From positions 62,001 through 126,000 of the forward strand of contig CACABO010000001.1 in NCBI GenBank assembly GCA_902530745.1: a stretch of DNA of 64,000 nt. Reading direction: 5' to 3'. Source of the stretch: an uncultured Alphaproteobacteria bacterium. GTDB taxonomy: Bacteria > Pseudomonadota > Alphaproteobacteria > HIMB59. The notes below the pieces were generated by a model. That model was not told where the DNA came from. It saw only the letters and a program-made list of their open reading frames with translations, and ran no database searches. How positions within the stretch are numbered: the stretch's first letter is position 1; the number at the start of each line of letters is the position of its first letter. This document shows, one piece after another, positions 27,232-36,034 of this stretch. The position numbers were made by a program, and so were the translations under genes.

Positions 27232-30223
27232 CAGTTTTAGAACAACTAACTCAACTGGACTTATTAATAAGGATAAAAAAATTAATTTTACTTTTAATGG
27301 TACTATTTATCATGGCTATGAAGGAGACACTCTTGCATCTGCTTTAATTGCAAATGGTGTTCATTTAGTTGGAAGAAGTTTTAAGTATCATCGACCTCGT
27401 GGTTTTTTGGGAGTTGGTGTTGAAGAACCAAATGCAATGGTACAATTGCATGATGGTAATAAATCTGAACCTAATATCATTGCAACCGAAGTTGAATTAG
27501 TTGAGGGATTAAAAGCAAAAAGTCAAAATTGTTGGCCTTCAGTTCAATTTGATATTGGAGAAATCAATAATGTATTAAATCGTTTTTTTCCTGCAGGTTT
27601 CTATTACAAAACATTTATGTGGCCAAAAAGTTTTTGGATGAAAATCTATGAACCATTTATAAGAAAAGCTGCTGGTATGGGTAAAGCACCACTGTTACCT
27701 GACCCAGATAGGTACGAACATAATTATGAACACTGCGATGTACTAGTTGTTGGCTCTGGCCCATCAGGCCTCGCAAGTGCTCTGGCTGCCGCTAAAAATG
27801 GGGCAAGGGTTATATTAGCAGAAGACAAGCCTAATTTTGGCGGCTCTCTTCTAACTGACGAAGTTACGATTGGTAACATGTCAGGAAAAGAGTGGGCTAG
27901 TGATACCATTTCCCAACTAAAAAGTATGCCAAATGTAATATTAAAAAAAAGGTCACAAGTCTTCGGATACTATGATCACAATATGACCGTAATGATTGAG
28001 AGAGTTAGCGATCATATTGAAAATCCCTCAAAATACACACCAAGACAAAGACTACATTATATTAGAGCCGGAGAAGTAATAGTTTCAACTGGTTCTATTG
28101 AAAGACCAATATCTTTTGGAAATAATGATAGACCAGGAATTGTATTAGCCTCAGCAGCAAAAGAGTATATGAAGGTTTATGAAACATTAGTTGGTAAGAA
28201 ACCAATTATATTTACCAATAATGATACAGCATATTCAACTGCCCTTGAGTTTATTAAAAATGATATTGAACCAATCATTGTAGACACTCGAGACAGCTCA
28301 AACGGTGAATTAGTCAAGGAAGTTCAGCAAAAGGGTATTTCTATAAAATTTAATTCAGGGATCGCAGACACTAAAGGACATTTGAAGATAAATTCTGCTA
28401 TCATCGGCAAGCTTGACTCTTCAAAAGAATCTTTTATTTCAGAAGAAACAGTAGAGTGTGATTGCATTTGTATGTCCGGAGGCTGGACACCAACGGTTCA
28501 TTTATCTTCCCAAGCTGGAAATAAATTAAAGTTTAATGATGATATTGATGCGTTCGTACCGGATAAAAAAAGACAAAAAGAAACAGCAATTGGAGCAGCT
28601 AATGGTTCTTTCACCTTAAATCAATCTCTAGCTGAAGGTTTTCAAGTGGGCTTTGATTTATCAAACAAATTCACAGATCAAAATAATCCTACAAATAGTC
28701 CTAACTCAAATGAACCTAGCTATGAAAAACATGAAAAGCTCTGGTGTATGCCTTTACCATCTGGAAAAAAACCAAAACGCTTTATCGACTTTCAAAATGA
28801 CGTTGCAGTTTCTGATGTAGAGCTAGCAATTAGAGAAGGCTTCAGATCAATTGAGCACGTCAAAAGATATACAACTCTTGGGATGGCTGGCGATCAAGGC
28901 AAGACAAGTAATTTAAATGGTTTGCAATATGTATCTAAAATTGAAAAAAAGATTGTTCCAGAAGTTGGTCATACTACATTTAGACCACCATACACTCCTG
29001 TAACAATTGGAGCTATCGTGGGTAGAGAAGTTGGTAATCACTATTTACCTACAAGAAAATCTCCCATTCATACATGGCATGAGGAAAATAATGCTGTTTT
29101 TGTAGCGGCAGGTTTATGGCAAAGACCCAGATACTACCCAAGGGGTTCTGAGGACATGAACAGTGCTGTTAATAGGGAAGCTGCAAATGTAAGAAAAAAC
29201 GTTGGAATTTGTGATGTTACGACACTTGGTAAGATTGATATTAAAGGTCCGGATGCACCAGAATTCTTAAATAGAGTTTATACAAATGCATGGCTGAAAC
29301 TGCCCGTTGGAAAAGCTAGATATGGTGTAATGCTAAGGGAAGATGGCATGGTTTTTGATGATGGAACAACATCTCGATTATCTGAAAATCATTTTCATAT
29401 GACTACCACTACTGCCCAAGCTGCAAATGTTTTATCGCACTTAGAGTATTATTTACAAGTTGTATGGCCAGATTTAGATGTAAATGTCTTATCAACTACT
29501 GAACAGTGGTCTGGTATAGCAGTGGCAGGTCCAAAATCTAGAGATCTTTTATCAAAATTATTTCCTGATGTAGATATGTCAAATGAGGGTTTACCATTCA
29601 TGGGTCTTGTTGACTCTTCAATAGACGGTATCAAAGCTAGAATTTATAGAATTTCTTTTTCTGGCGAACTAGCTTATGAGGTTAATGTCGAGTCAAACTA
29701 TGGTCTTTATATTTGGAAGAAGATCATGGAAGAAGGTCAGTCATTTGATATTCAACCATACGGAACAGAGGCTCTATCAACCTTAAGAATAGAAATGGGC
29801 CATGTCGCAGGAGCAGAATTAGACGGACGCACTATTCCTTTTGATGTTGGACTGAATAGTATGGTGAGTCAGAAAAAAGATTTCATAGGTAAAAGATCTT
29901 TATCTAAAGACGCATTCACTGAGTCGGATAGACAAACTATTGTTGGACTTGTTCCACTAGACAAAAAAACAAAGATCCCAGAGGGTTCACATATTATAGA
30001 AGATAACAGTGCTGTTGCCCCAATACCTAAACTTGGACATGTTTCATCTTCTTGTTGGAGTGTTGAATATAATAATCCCTTTTCCATAGCCATAATAAAA
30101 GATGGTAAAAATAAAATTGGTAAAAATCTATATGCTGTCTCTCCTTTAAAAGATATTTCAATTCCAGTTGAGGTAGTATCCTCACACTATGTTGACCCCG
30201 AAGGCACAAGGGTGAGATCATAA
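27224..30223 (+). CDS. mgdC: N-methylglutamate dehydrogenase subunit C (SoxA-like)
   Basis: 999 aa, the usual SoxA length. Domains in order: a ferredoxin-like N-terminus (about 15-110, with GRSFKYHRPRGFLGVGVEEP), an FAD/NAD-binding domain (VLVVGSGPSGLASALAAAKN, about 173-200, then IVSTGSIERPISF-type segments), and a C-terminal GcvT/folate domain (about 600-999) with RISFSGELAYEVNV and LSTLRIEMGHVAGAELDG. It would house the NAD site and transfer the oxidised methyl group to tetrahydrofolate. Overlaps mgdB by 8 bases and mgdD by one base. Sarcosine as true substrate remains possible. Confidence 0.82.
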   Translation: MSNSFRTTNSTGLINKDKKINFTFNGTIYHGYEGDTLASALIANGVHLVGRSFKYHRPRGFLGVGVEEPNAMVQLHDGNKSEPNIIATEVELVEGLKAKSQNCWPSVQFDIGEINNVLNRFFPAGFYYKTFMWPKSFWMKIYEPFIRKAAGMGKAPLLPDPDRYEHNYEHCDVLVVGSGPSGLASALAAAKNGARVILAEDKPNFGGSLLTDEVTIGNMSGKEWASDTISQLKSMPNVILKKRSQVFGYYDHNMTVMIERVSDHIENPSKYTPRQRLHYIRAGEVIVSTGSIERPISFGNNDRPGIVLASAAKEYMKVYETLVGKKPIIFTNNDTAYSTALEFIKNDIEPIIVDTRDSSNGELVKEVQQKGISIKFNSGIADTKGHLKINSAIIGKLDSSKESFISEETVECDCICMSGGWTPTVHLSSQAGNKLKFNDDIDAFVPDKKRQKETAIGAANGSFTLNQSLAEGFQVGFDLSNKFTDQNNPTNSPNSNEPSYEKHEKLWCMPLPSGKKPKRFIDFQNDVAVSDVELAIREGFRSIEHVKRYTTLGMAGDQGKTSNLNGLQYVSKIEKKIVPEVGHTTFRPPYTPVTIGAIVGREVGNHYLPTRKSPIHTWHEENNAVFVAAGLWQRPRYYPRGSEDMNSAVNREAANVRKNVGICDVTTLGKIDIKGPDAPEFLNRVYTNAWLKLPVGKARYGVMLREDGMVFDDGTTSRLSENHFHMTTTTAQAANVLSHLEYYLQVVWPDLDVNVLSTTEQWSGIAVAGPKSRDLLSKLFPDVDMSNEGLPFMGLVDSSIDGIKARIYRISFSGELAYEVNVESNYGLYIWKKIMEEGQSFDIQPYGTEALSTLRIEMGHVAGAELDGRTIPFDVGLNSMVSQKKDFIGKRSLSKDAFTESDRQTIVGLVPLDKKTKIPEGSHIIEDNSAVAPIPKLGHVSSSCWSVEYNNPFSIAIIKDGKNKIGKNLYAVSPLKDISIPVEVVSSHYVDPEGTRVRS

Positions 30224-30819
30224 TGGAACAAGCTCAAAATCTATCACCACTTCATTTTGATCATAAGCTCGGCTTGTTTGGCGACCATGAGAATAAAGAA
30301 AACCTACTAAAAATTTCGGAAATAAAAGACCTAAGTATTTTCCAAATTGCTAAATTTAAAAAAAGCTCAATTGAGATTGAAAAAGTTACCATAAATGAAC
30401 TTAATTTACCGACAGAAAGCCTAAAAGTTTCTCACAACCAAGAAACAAGAGTACTGTGGACCGGTCCTGATACCTGGTTAATTATCTCAAAAAAAATTGA
30501 CTTGAAAGACGAAATTTACAAATCGATTAGAGGTCAGGATTTTGCTATTACAGATATTTCACAATCAAGGGCTGTATTACAAATATCAGGCGTAAATGCA
30601 AAAAATGTTTTAAAAAAAGGTTCTCCAATAAATTTTAATGAAAATATGTTTAAACCAAATAATTGTGTGAACACTACATATAACGGTATTAACATATTGA
30701 TCGACTATTTAGACGACCAACCGTTTTGTTTTAACCTTTATGCATTAAGAAGTTTTGGTGGTTCTTTTTACCATAGCATTACTGACTCGTCATTAGAGTA
30801 TGGGTATGAGGGTATTTAA
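30223..30819 (+). CDS. mgdD: N-methylglutamate dehydrogenase subunit D (SoxG-like)
   Basis: 198 aa homologue of the sarcosine oxidase gamma subunit, itself a reduced GcvT-like fold. Recognisable stretches are RVLWTGPDTWLII, the central AITDISQSRAVLQISG and NLYALRSFGGSFYH near the C-terminus. The start overlaps the mgdC stop by one base and mgsA follows after 5 bases, showing that dehydrogenase and synthase genes form one transcription unit. Structural subunit with no known independent catalytic role. Confidence 0.8.
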   Translation: MEQAQNLSPLHFDHKLGLFGDHENKENLLKISEIKDLSIFQIAKFKKSSIEIEKVTINELNLPTESLKVSHNQETRVLWTGPDTWLIISKKIDLKDEIYKSIRGQDFAITDISQSRAVLQISGVNAKNVLKKGSPINFNENMFKPNNCVNTTYNGINILIDYLDDQPFCFNLYALRSFGGSFYHSITDSSLEYGYEGI

Positions 30820-30824
30820 TTTTA

Positions 30825-31706
30825 ATGTGTGGTATAGTTGGAATATATTTAAAAAATAAAAAATACAATTCACAATTAGGTAAATTTCTCACTGGGATGA
30901 TGAATAGCATGGCTACGCGTGGTCCTGATAGTGCAGGTTTTGCGATATACTCATCTGAGAAAAAAAAGAAATATAAATATTCAGTCTGCTCTAATACTGA
31001 TCAGGTAAAAGAAATTTCAAAAAAACTATCTAGGCATGTAAAAGATATCAAAATAAAATCTATTTCAGATCATTTAATAATTGAAACAGCAATGAAGCCT
31101 AAGAAATTTATAGAAATTTTAAAAAACCATGAAGAATTAAGTTTAGTTGGTTATGGTAGTTGCATAGAAATATTTAAACAAGTGGGAAATCCAAAGGATG
31201 TTGTTAAAAATTTTTCACTAGAGAAGTTTTCTGGCTCACATGCTATTGGGCATACAAGGATGGCAACAGAAAGTGCAATCACGACAGATGGCTCTCATCC
31301 ATATTCCACAGGTGAGGATGAATGTCTTGTACATAACGGATCCTTGTCAAATCATAACAATTTAAGAAGATCGCTTCAGAAAAAAGGGATTGAAATAAAG
31401 TCCATGAATGATACGGAAGTCGCTGCAGGTTATATTTCAAACGGATTATCTGACAAAAAATCACTAAAAGAAACACTTTTGGATGGACTGAAGGACCTCG
31501 ATGGTTTTTACACATTTATTTCTGGAACCAAAAATGGCATGGCAATTGTTAGAGATGAGATTGCTTGTAAGCCCGCAGTTGTTGCAGAAACAAAGGATTA
31601 TGTTGCTATTGCCTCAGAGTTTCAAGCAATGGCACATTTACCAAATGTAAATTCAGCAAAAATTTTTGAACCAGAGCCCGGAAAAGTATATAGCTGGGGC
31701 AAATAA
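30825..31706 (+). CDS. mgsA: N-methylglutamate synthase subunit A (GlxB-like amidotransferase)
   Basis: 293 aa class II glutamine amidotransferase domain. Mature-type N-terminus MCGIVGIYLKN puts the nucleophile at Cys2; ATRGPDSAGFA, IGHTRMATES and VHNGSLSNHNNLR are the conserved glutamine/amide-binding motifs. In the methylamine pathway this subunit is thought to attack gamma-glutamylmethylamide and release methylamine to the synthase site. First of three overlapping genes corresponding to split pieces of glutamate synthase. A second copy lies at 37524, so assignment of this one to NMG synthase rests on its link to mgdABCD. Confidence 0.82.
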   Translation: MCGIVGIYLKNKKYNSQLGKFLTGMMNSMATRGPDSAGFAIYSSEKKKKYKYSVCSNTDQVKEISKKLSRHVKDIKIKSISDHLIIETAMKPKKFIEILKNHEELSLVGYGSCIEIFKQVGNPKDVVKNFSLEKFSGSHAIGHTRMATESAITTDGSHPYSTGEDECLVHNGSLSNHNNLRRSLQKKGIEIKSMNDTEVAAGYISNGLSDKKSLKETLLDGLKDLDGFYTFISGTKNGMAIVRDEIACKPAVVAETKDYVAIASEFQAMAHLPNVNSAKIFEPEPGKVYSWGK

Positions 31707-32389
31707 TGAATTTAAATTTAAAAAAAGAGTCATTGAGGAAAGTTAATGAAACTCTTCAAAGTATAGATAGAAAATCAAATAAAAAGATTTTTAAAATTTC
31801 AAATCCAGATGGAAATCACGCTATTTGTGCTGGATTAAAAGACGAGATTGAAGTCACTATTGATGGTCACACAGGATACTATTGTGCTGGTATGAACATG
31901 AATGCAAATATCATTGTAAATGGAAATGTGGGCACAGGTGTTGCCGAAAATATGATGTCTGGAACTGTTCATGTTAAGGGCAATGCATCCCAATCAGCCG
32001 GTGCTACAGCACATGGTGGAACTTTGATCATTGATGGTGATACTAGTTCACGTTGTGGGATTTCAATGAAAGGAATAGATATTATAGTTAAAGGATCGGT
32101 AGGCCATATGTCTGCATTTATGGCTCAATCTGGAAACTTAGTTATATGTGGAGATGCTGGAGACGCTCTGGGAGACAGTATCTATGAAGCAAATATTTTT
32201 ATTAAGGGTAAGGTGAAATCACTCGGTGCTGACTGCGAAGAGAAAAAAATGAATAAAAAAGATCAAAATATTTTGAGATCTCTTTTAAAAAAAGCAAGTA
32301 TAAATGAAAGTGAGATTAAAAACTTCAAAATGTATGGTTCAGCAAGAAAACTTTATAATTTTAATATAGATAATGTATCGGAGTACTGA
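31706..32389 (+). CDS. mgsB: N-methylglutamate synthase subunit B (GlxC-like)
   Basis: 227 aa right-handed beta-helix protein equivalent to the C-terminal GXGXG domain of glutamate synthase. The repeating pattern of Gly and short hydrophobic turns is visible (GHTGYYCAGMNMNANIIVNG, VAENMMSGTVHVKG, MKGIDIIVKGSVG, GDALGDSIYEANIFIKG). The domain is structural and lines the channel between amidotransferase and FMN sites. Overlaps mgsA and mgsC by one base each. About 50 residues shorter at the N-terminus than its paralogue at 38453. Confidence 0.82.
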   Translation: MNLNLKKESLRKVNETLQSIDRKSNKKIFKISNPDGNHAICAGLKDEIEVTIDGHTGYYCAGMNMNANIIVNGNVGTGVAENMMSGTVHVKGNASQSAGATAHGGTLIIDGDTSSRCGISMKGIDIIVKGSVGHMSAFMAQSGNLVICGDAGDALGDSIYEANIFIKGKVKSLGADCEEKKMNKKDQNILRSLLKKASINESEIKNFKMYGSARKLYNFNIDNVSEY

Positions 32390-33708
32390 TGGCAGAAAAA
32401 TTTAAAACTACACCAAGAAAATCTTGGACATTTGATGACTATACAAACTCTGAAATTCGAAGAGCTGCAGAAACAGGTATTTATGATATTAGAGGTGGTG
32501 GTTCAAAAAAAAGATTACCTCATTTTGACGATCTTCTTTTTTTAGGCGCATCAATGTCAAGATACCCTTTAGAGGGCTACAGAGAAAAGTGTAGCACTAA
32601 CGTCACTCTTGGAACAAGATTTGCAAAAAAACCGCTTGAATTAGATATTCCAATAACAATTGCTGGAATGAGCTTTGGAGCTCTCTCAGGACCTGCAAAA
32701 GAAGCGCTTGGAAGAGGAGCTAGTATTGCCGGGACTTCAACGACAACAGGCGATGGAGGCATGACCCCTGAGGAGAGAGGACAATCAAAGCATTTGGTTT
32801 ACCAATTACTTCCCTCAAGGTATGGAATGAACCCAGAGGATTTAAGAAAAGCAGATGCTATTGAAGTTGTGATAGGTCAAGGTGCCAAACCTGGCGGCGG
32901 AGGTATGTTACTCGGTCAAAAGATAAGTGATCGTGTTGCCGAGATGAGAACATTACCAAAAGGAATTGATCAGAGATCAGCATGTAGACATCCAGATTGG
33001 ACTGGACCAGATGATTTGGAAATTAAAATTTTAGAACTCAGGGAAATAACAGGTTGGAAAGTTCCCATATTTGTAAAAATTGCAGGATCTAGGCCTTACT
33101 ACGATACTGCTCTTGCAGTAAAAGCCGGTGCTGATGTGGTGGTGCTTGATGGCATGCAAGGAGGTACTGCAGCTACACAAGAGGTATTTATCGAAAACGT
33201 AGGTCAGCCAACATTGGCATGTATCAGGCCAGCAGTAGATGCTTTATTAGACTTAGATATGCACAGGAAGGTTCAGTTAATTATTTCAGGTGGAATTAGA
33301 AATGGTGCGGATGTTGCAAAAGCTATGGCATTGGGTGCTGATGCTGTTTCCATAGGTTCATCAGCATTAATCGCACTTGGTGATAATGATCCAAAGTGGG
33401 AGAGCGATTACAAAAAACTTGGAACAACAGCTGGTGCTTTCGATGATTGGCATGAAGGTAAAGACCCATCTGGTATAAATACACAAGACCCAAAATTAAT
33501 GAAAAGATTAGATCCAGTAAAAGGTGGAAAAAGATTATCTAATTATCTCAAGGTTATGACTCTTGAAGCCCAAACTATAGCGAGGGCATGTGGTAAAAAC
33601 GATTTAAATAATCTTGAACCTGAGGACCTATGTGCATTAACAGTTGAAGCTGCTGCAATGGCTAGAGTTCCTTTAGCGGGAACCGGTTGGGTGCCTGGTA
33701 AGATTTAA
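32389..33708 (+). CDS. mgsC: N-methylglutamate synthase subunit C (GlxD-like, no Fe-S cysteines)
   Basis: 439 aa FMN-binding barrel homologous to the synthase domain of glutamate synthase. Motifs include ITIAGMSFGALSGPAKEALG, GTSTTTGDGGMTPEERGQ, VIGQGAKPGGGG, DGMQGGTAATQ and ISGGIRNGADVAKAMALGAD. Where glutamate synthases and the paralogue at 39289 have Cys ligands for an iron-sulfur cluster, this protein reads AFDDWHEGKDPSGINTQDP with no Cys at all. That fits a net non-redox exchange of amines on glutamate. As I recall, the same DDWHEGKDP variant occurs in roseobacter homologues. Confidence 0.82.
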   Translation: MAEKFKTTPRKSWTFDDYTNSEIRRAAETGIYDIRGGGSKKRLPHFDDLLFLGASMSRYPLEGYREKCSTNVTLGTRFAKKPLELDIPITIAGMSFGALSGPAKEALGRGASIAGTSTTTGDGGMTPEERGQSKHLVYQLLPSRYGMNPEDLRKADAIEVVIGQGAKPGGGGMLLGQKISDRVAEMRTLPKGIDQRSACRHPDWTGPDDLEIKILELREITGWKVPIFVKIAGSRPYYDTALAVKAGADVVVLDGMQGGTAATQEVFIENVGQPTLACIRPAVDALLDLDMHRKVQLIISGGIRNGADVAKAMALGADAVSIGSSALIALGDNDPKWESDYKKLGTTAGAFDDWHEGKDPSGINTQDPKLMKRLDPVKGGKRLSNYLKVMTLEAQTIARACGKNDLNNLEPEDLCALTVEAAAMARVPLAGTGWVPGKI

Positions 33709-33742
33709 CCATTAGTTGCTAATAACTTAAACTATACTATAA

Positions 33743-33761
33743 TGTTTCACTTTGTGGAACA
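33743..33761. promoter_or_regulatory. Putative IclR operator upstream of iclR (autoregulation)
   Basis: TGTTTCACTTTGTGGAACA lies within a longer inverted repeat (33741-33763) with 10-base arms and one mismatch. It ends 18 bases before the proposed iclR start at 33779. It matches the sites at 25624 and 34589 in both half-sites (TGTTTCA and TGGAACA/TGAAACA), as expected for self-regulation by an IclR-family protein. Confidence 0.65.
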
Positions 33762-33778
33762 TTGGTTGGAGGACAGTT

Positions 33779-34549
33779 TTGCAACAAGATTTAAAATATA
33801 TAAACAAATCTCTGGAAAAATCTTTTAAAATTCTTGAAATTTTATCAAAATCGATTTTCCCTTTGAAGGCATCAAATATTTCCAGAAAAGCAGTTTTATC
33901 TAGAACAACTACATTTAGACTATTGTCTGTTTTATCTCAACTTGGTTATATCCATAAAAATACTGGATCGAATACATACACTATGGGGCATAAAGCTTTT
34001 CAATTTGGAGAAACCTCAGATTATCTTCAGTCAATTTCTGAGACTTCTAAAGAAATTCTAAAAGAGGTCTCTAGTAAAACGAATTTAATTACATATTTGG
34101 CAATGCTTGAAGGCTCTCAAATAGTTCATTCCGATAAAATTTCTGACAACAATGATGATGCAACTATTAGAACTTTTAGAATGAGACTTGACGCTCATTG
34201 CTGTGCTTTGGGAAAAGTCATGCTTGCTTACAGACCTGAAAATGAAATTGCAACAATTTATCGAAGTTATAATTTTTATCCTCACACAAACAATACAATT
34301 ACAAATTTAAATGATTTAAAAAGACAACTTGGAAAAATTAGAACTAATGGTTATGCACTTAATCATGGAGAAGCTTTTGAAAACTCTTATGGAATAGGAG
34401 TTGCTATTTTAGACAAAGATAAAAGATCATTTGCCGGAATCGCTTTATCAGGAAGTAAAAATATTTTAAACCCAAAAACTATGATGGATTATGTCGATCT
34501 CCTTCAATCTGCCTCGATTAAAATTTCTCGACTAATTGTTGCCAATTGA
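33779..34549 (+). CDS. IclR-family transcriptional regulator
   Basis: 256 aa from TTG at 33779. GGAGGA lies 5 bases upstream, and the track's alternative TTG at 33752 sits inside the operator palindrome, so I reject it. N-terminal winged helix (about 5-70: LEKSFKILEILSK, SRTTTFRLLSVLSQLGYIHK) followed by the effector-binding IclR domain (about 80-255) with DAHCCALGKVMLAY and the conserved GYALNHGEAFENSYGIGVAI. Placed between mgsC and a DadA-like gene. Related palindromes at 25624, 33743, 34589 and a weaker one at 16295 suggest it controls the methylamine, TMAO and second gamma-glutamyl modules. The effector is unknown; an N-methylated or gamma-glutamyl metabolite is a guess. Confidence 0.88.
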   Translation: MQQDLKYINKSLEKSFKILEILSKSIFPLKASNISRKAVLSRTTTFRLLSVLSQLGYIHKNTGSNTYTMGHKAFQFGETSDYLQSISETSKEILKEVSSKTNLITYLAMLEGSQIVHSDKISDNNDDATIRTFRMRLDAHCCALGKVMLAYRPENEIATIYRSYNFYPHTNNTITNLNDLKRQLGKIRTNGYALNHGEAFENSYGIGVAILDKDKRSFAGIALSGSKNILNPKTMMDYVDLLQSASIKISRLIVAN

Positions 34550-34585
34550 CGATTATTGTTGATAAATAATAGATTTTTATAAAAA

Positions 34586-34610
34586 TTTTGTTTCATAATA
34601 TGAAACAAAA
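34586..34610. promoter_or_regulatory. Putative IclR operator, perfect palindrome, upstream of dadA-like gene
   Basis: The core TGTTTCATAATATGAAACA (34589-34607) lies in a perfect inverted repeat with 12-base arms around a single central A. This is the strongest of the four related sites and lies 56 bases before the ATG at 34667. It falls between iclR and the second module, on the shared regulator side. Confidence 0.7.
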
Positions 34611-34666
34611 TGTGTTTTTTTCATACCTCGCAGACAAAATGTAATTGCTTGGAGGTTACTAAAATA

Positions 34667-36013
34667 ATGAGCTTACCTACTAAATGTGACTATTTAATAA
34701 TCGGGGCTGGAATTCACGGTCTGAGCACCGCATGGCATCTTTGTAAAAAATTATCCAGCAAAGGCCAACTCAAAGAAAATTCTGTAGTCGTTTTGGAAAA
34801 ATCCAAAGTTGCAAATGGAGCAAGTGGTGTTGCATGTGGAATTGTAAGGAACAACTACTACCAGCCTGCAATGAGAAGACTAATGGCTCATTCTGTAAAT
34901 GTTTGGAATGAGAATGCAGAGGCTTTAACTTACAAGCCAGTTGGCTACATGCAGATCAACTCCGAGCTTATGCAAGAGGGCATGTCTGAAGTTTATGAGC
35001 AGCAAAAAGAAATAGGATTTGACTCTGAGTTTATCGAGGGAGCATCTGATTGTGACAAGTATATGAAAGACATGTTGCCAGATTGGCAAGCTCAAGGCAT
35101 CACTTCAGTTTTACACGAAAAGAAAACAGGATATGGAGCTAATAGAGGAGCCATAGAGGGCTTCCATAAGTTAGCTGTATCGGCTGGAGCAAAAGTTTTA
35201 GAGGGTGTGACTGTTAATAATTTAATTTCTTCTAACGGTAGTGGCGCAGTTTCGGCTGTAGAAACATCAGAGGGTAAAATTGAATGCACTCAATTAGTTG
35301 TTGCGGCTGGTCCATGGGTAAGAAAATTCTGGGAAATTTTAGAATTACCTAACACCGTAAAAATAAAAAAACCTGATGGTTCATTTACTGATGATATACC
35401 TATGTGGTCATACATGGCGCTTGAAGAGGGTGAGTTGGAAGTTGATCCAAGAAGTTATAAAACAGCAAACGGAACAGAGTACCCAGTTATTCATGTTGAT
35501 ACAGAAGCTACACTTGTCTCAAATAAAACAGGAGATGTTATACATGAAAATGTTATGTGGGGTTTTTACTATAAGCCCGATGTCTACAGAGATGGTATAC
35601 AAGGCGGTTCCTCTCCATATGACATAAATAAACCTGTAAACGACATAAGTCTTGACCCTTATGGTCATGACTCAGATGAGTTTCAACCAAGGGCTTCTTT
35701 TGAGGATAAATGGACCTCAGCTTTGGCTTTTTGCCAAAAGCAATTTGATGGATGTCACGCTAAATACAAAAAGCAAAAAGCTGGCGGTATTGGCTGTGTT
35801 ACCCCAGATCGTTTTCCCGTATTCGACCGATACAGAGAAAACGTATATATTATAGCTGATGCAAACCATGGATACAAAATGGCTGGGTTAGGTGATCTTG
35901 TATCTTATGAGTTACTTGGTGAGAAATCTGAAATTCTAGAACCTTTTAGATTTTCTCGTTATGAAGAAGGGAAGTTACATCCGGTTTCAAAGAGCCCGTT
36001 CCCTTGGAGTTGA
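34667..36013 (+). CDS. DadA-like FAD-dependent amine oxidoreductase
   Basis: 448 aa from the ATG at 34667, which has GGAGG upstream; the ORF track start at 34610 adds 19 residues overlapping the operator. Dinucleotide motif YLIIGAGIHGLSTAWHL, then VLEKSKVANGASGVACGIVR, and a C-terminal FAD/substrate segment VYIIADANHGYKMAGLGDLV. It belongs to the DAO/DadA family (D-amino acid, sarcosine, N-methyl- or gamma-glutamylputrescine oxidases). First gene of a unit with the GlnT-like ligase and GlxBCD, 21 bases upstream of the ligase. I infer oxidation of an N-alkylated glutamate or related amine. Substrate is unknown. Confidence 0.75.
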   Translation: MSLPTKCDYLIIGAGIHGLSTAWHLCKKLSSKGQLKENSVVVLEKSKVANGASGVACGIVRNNYYQPAMRRLMAHSVNVWNENAEALTYKPVGYMQINSELMQEGMSEVYEQQKEIGFDSEFIEGASDCDKYMKDMLPDWQAQGITSVLHEKKTGYGANRGAIEGFHKLAVSAGAKVLEGVTVNNLISSNGSGAVSAVETSEGKIECTQLVVAAGPWVRKFWEILELPNTVKIKKPDGSFTDDIPMWSYMALEEGELEVDPRSYKTANGTEYPVIHVDTEATLVSNKTGDVIHENVMWGFYYKPDVYRDGIQGGSSPYDINKPVNDISLDPYGHDSDEFQPRASFEDKWTSALAFCQKQFDGCHAKYKKQKAGGIGCVTPDRFPVFDRYRENVYIIADANHGYKMAGLGDLVSYELLGEKSEILEPFRFSRYEEGKLHPVSKSPFPWS

Positions 36014-36034
36014 TGTAAAAGGAGGAGGAATAAA

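Noticed and set aside
25699-30819. Plain heterotetrameric sarcosine oxidase (soxBDAG)
   Set aside because: Subunit order and sequences cannot separate it from N-methylglutamate dehydrogenase, but the directly following mgsABC and the nearby gmaS favour the latter. Sarcosine is kept as an alternative in the entries.
32577-32762. Minus-strand ORFs within mgsC, glxC, glxD, mgdC, etfA, gmaS-region amt and others
   Set aside because: All are antisense or out-of-frame shadows of conserved genes, rich in Pro/Ser/Ala from reverse reading, and show no domain features.
33752-33778. Upstream TTG start for the IclR gene given in the ORF track
   Set aside because: It falls within the palindromic operator and has no ribosome binding site; the TTG at 33779 has GGAGGA at proper spacing.
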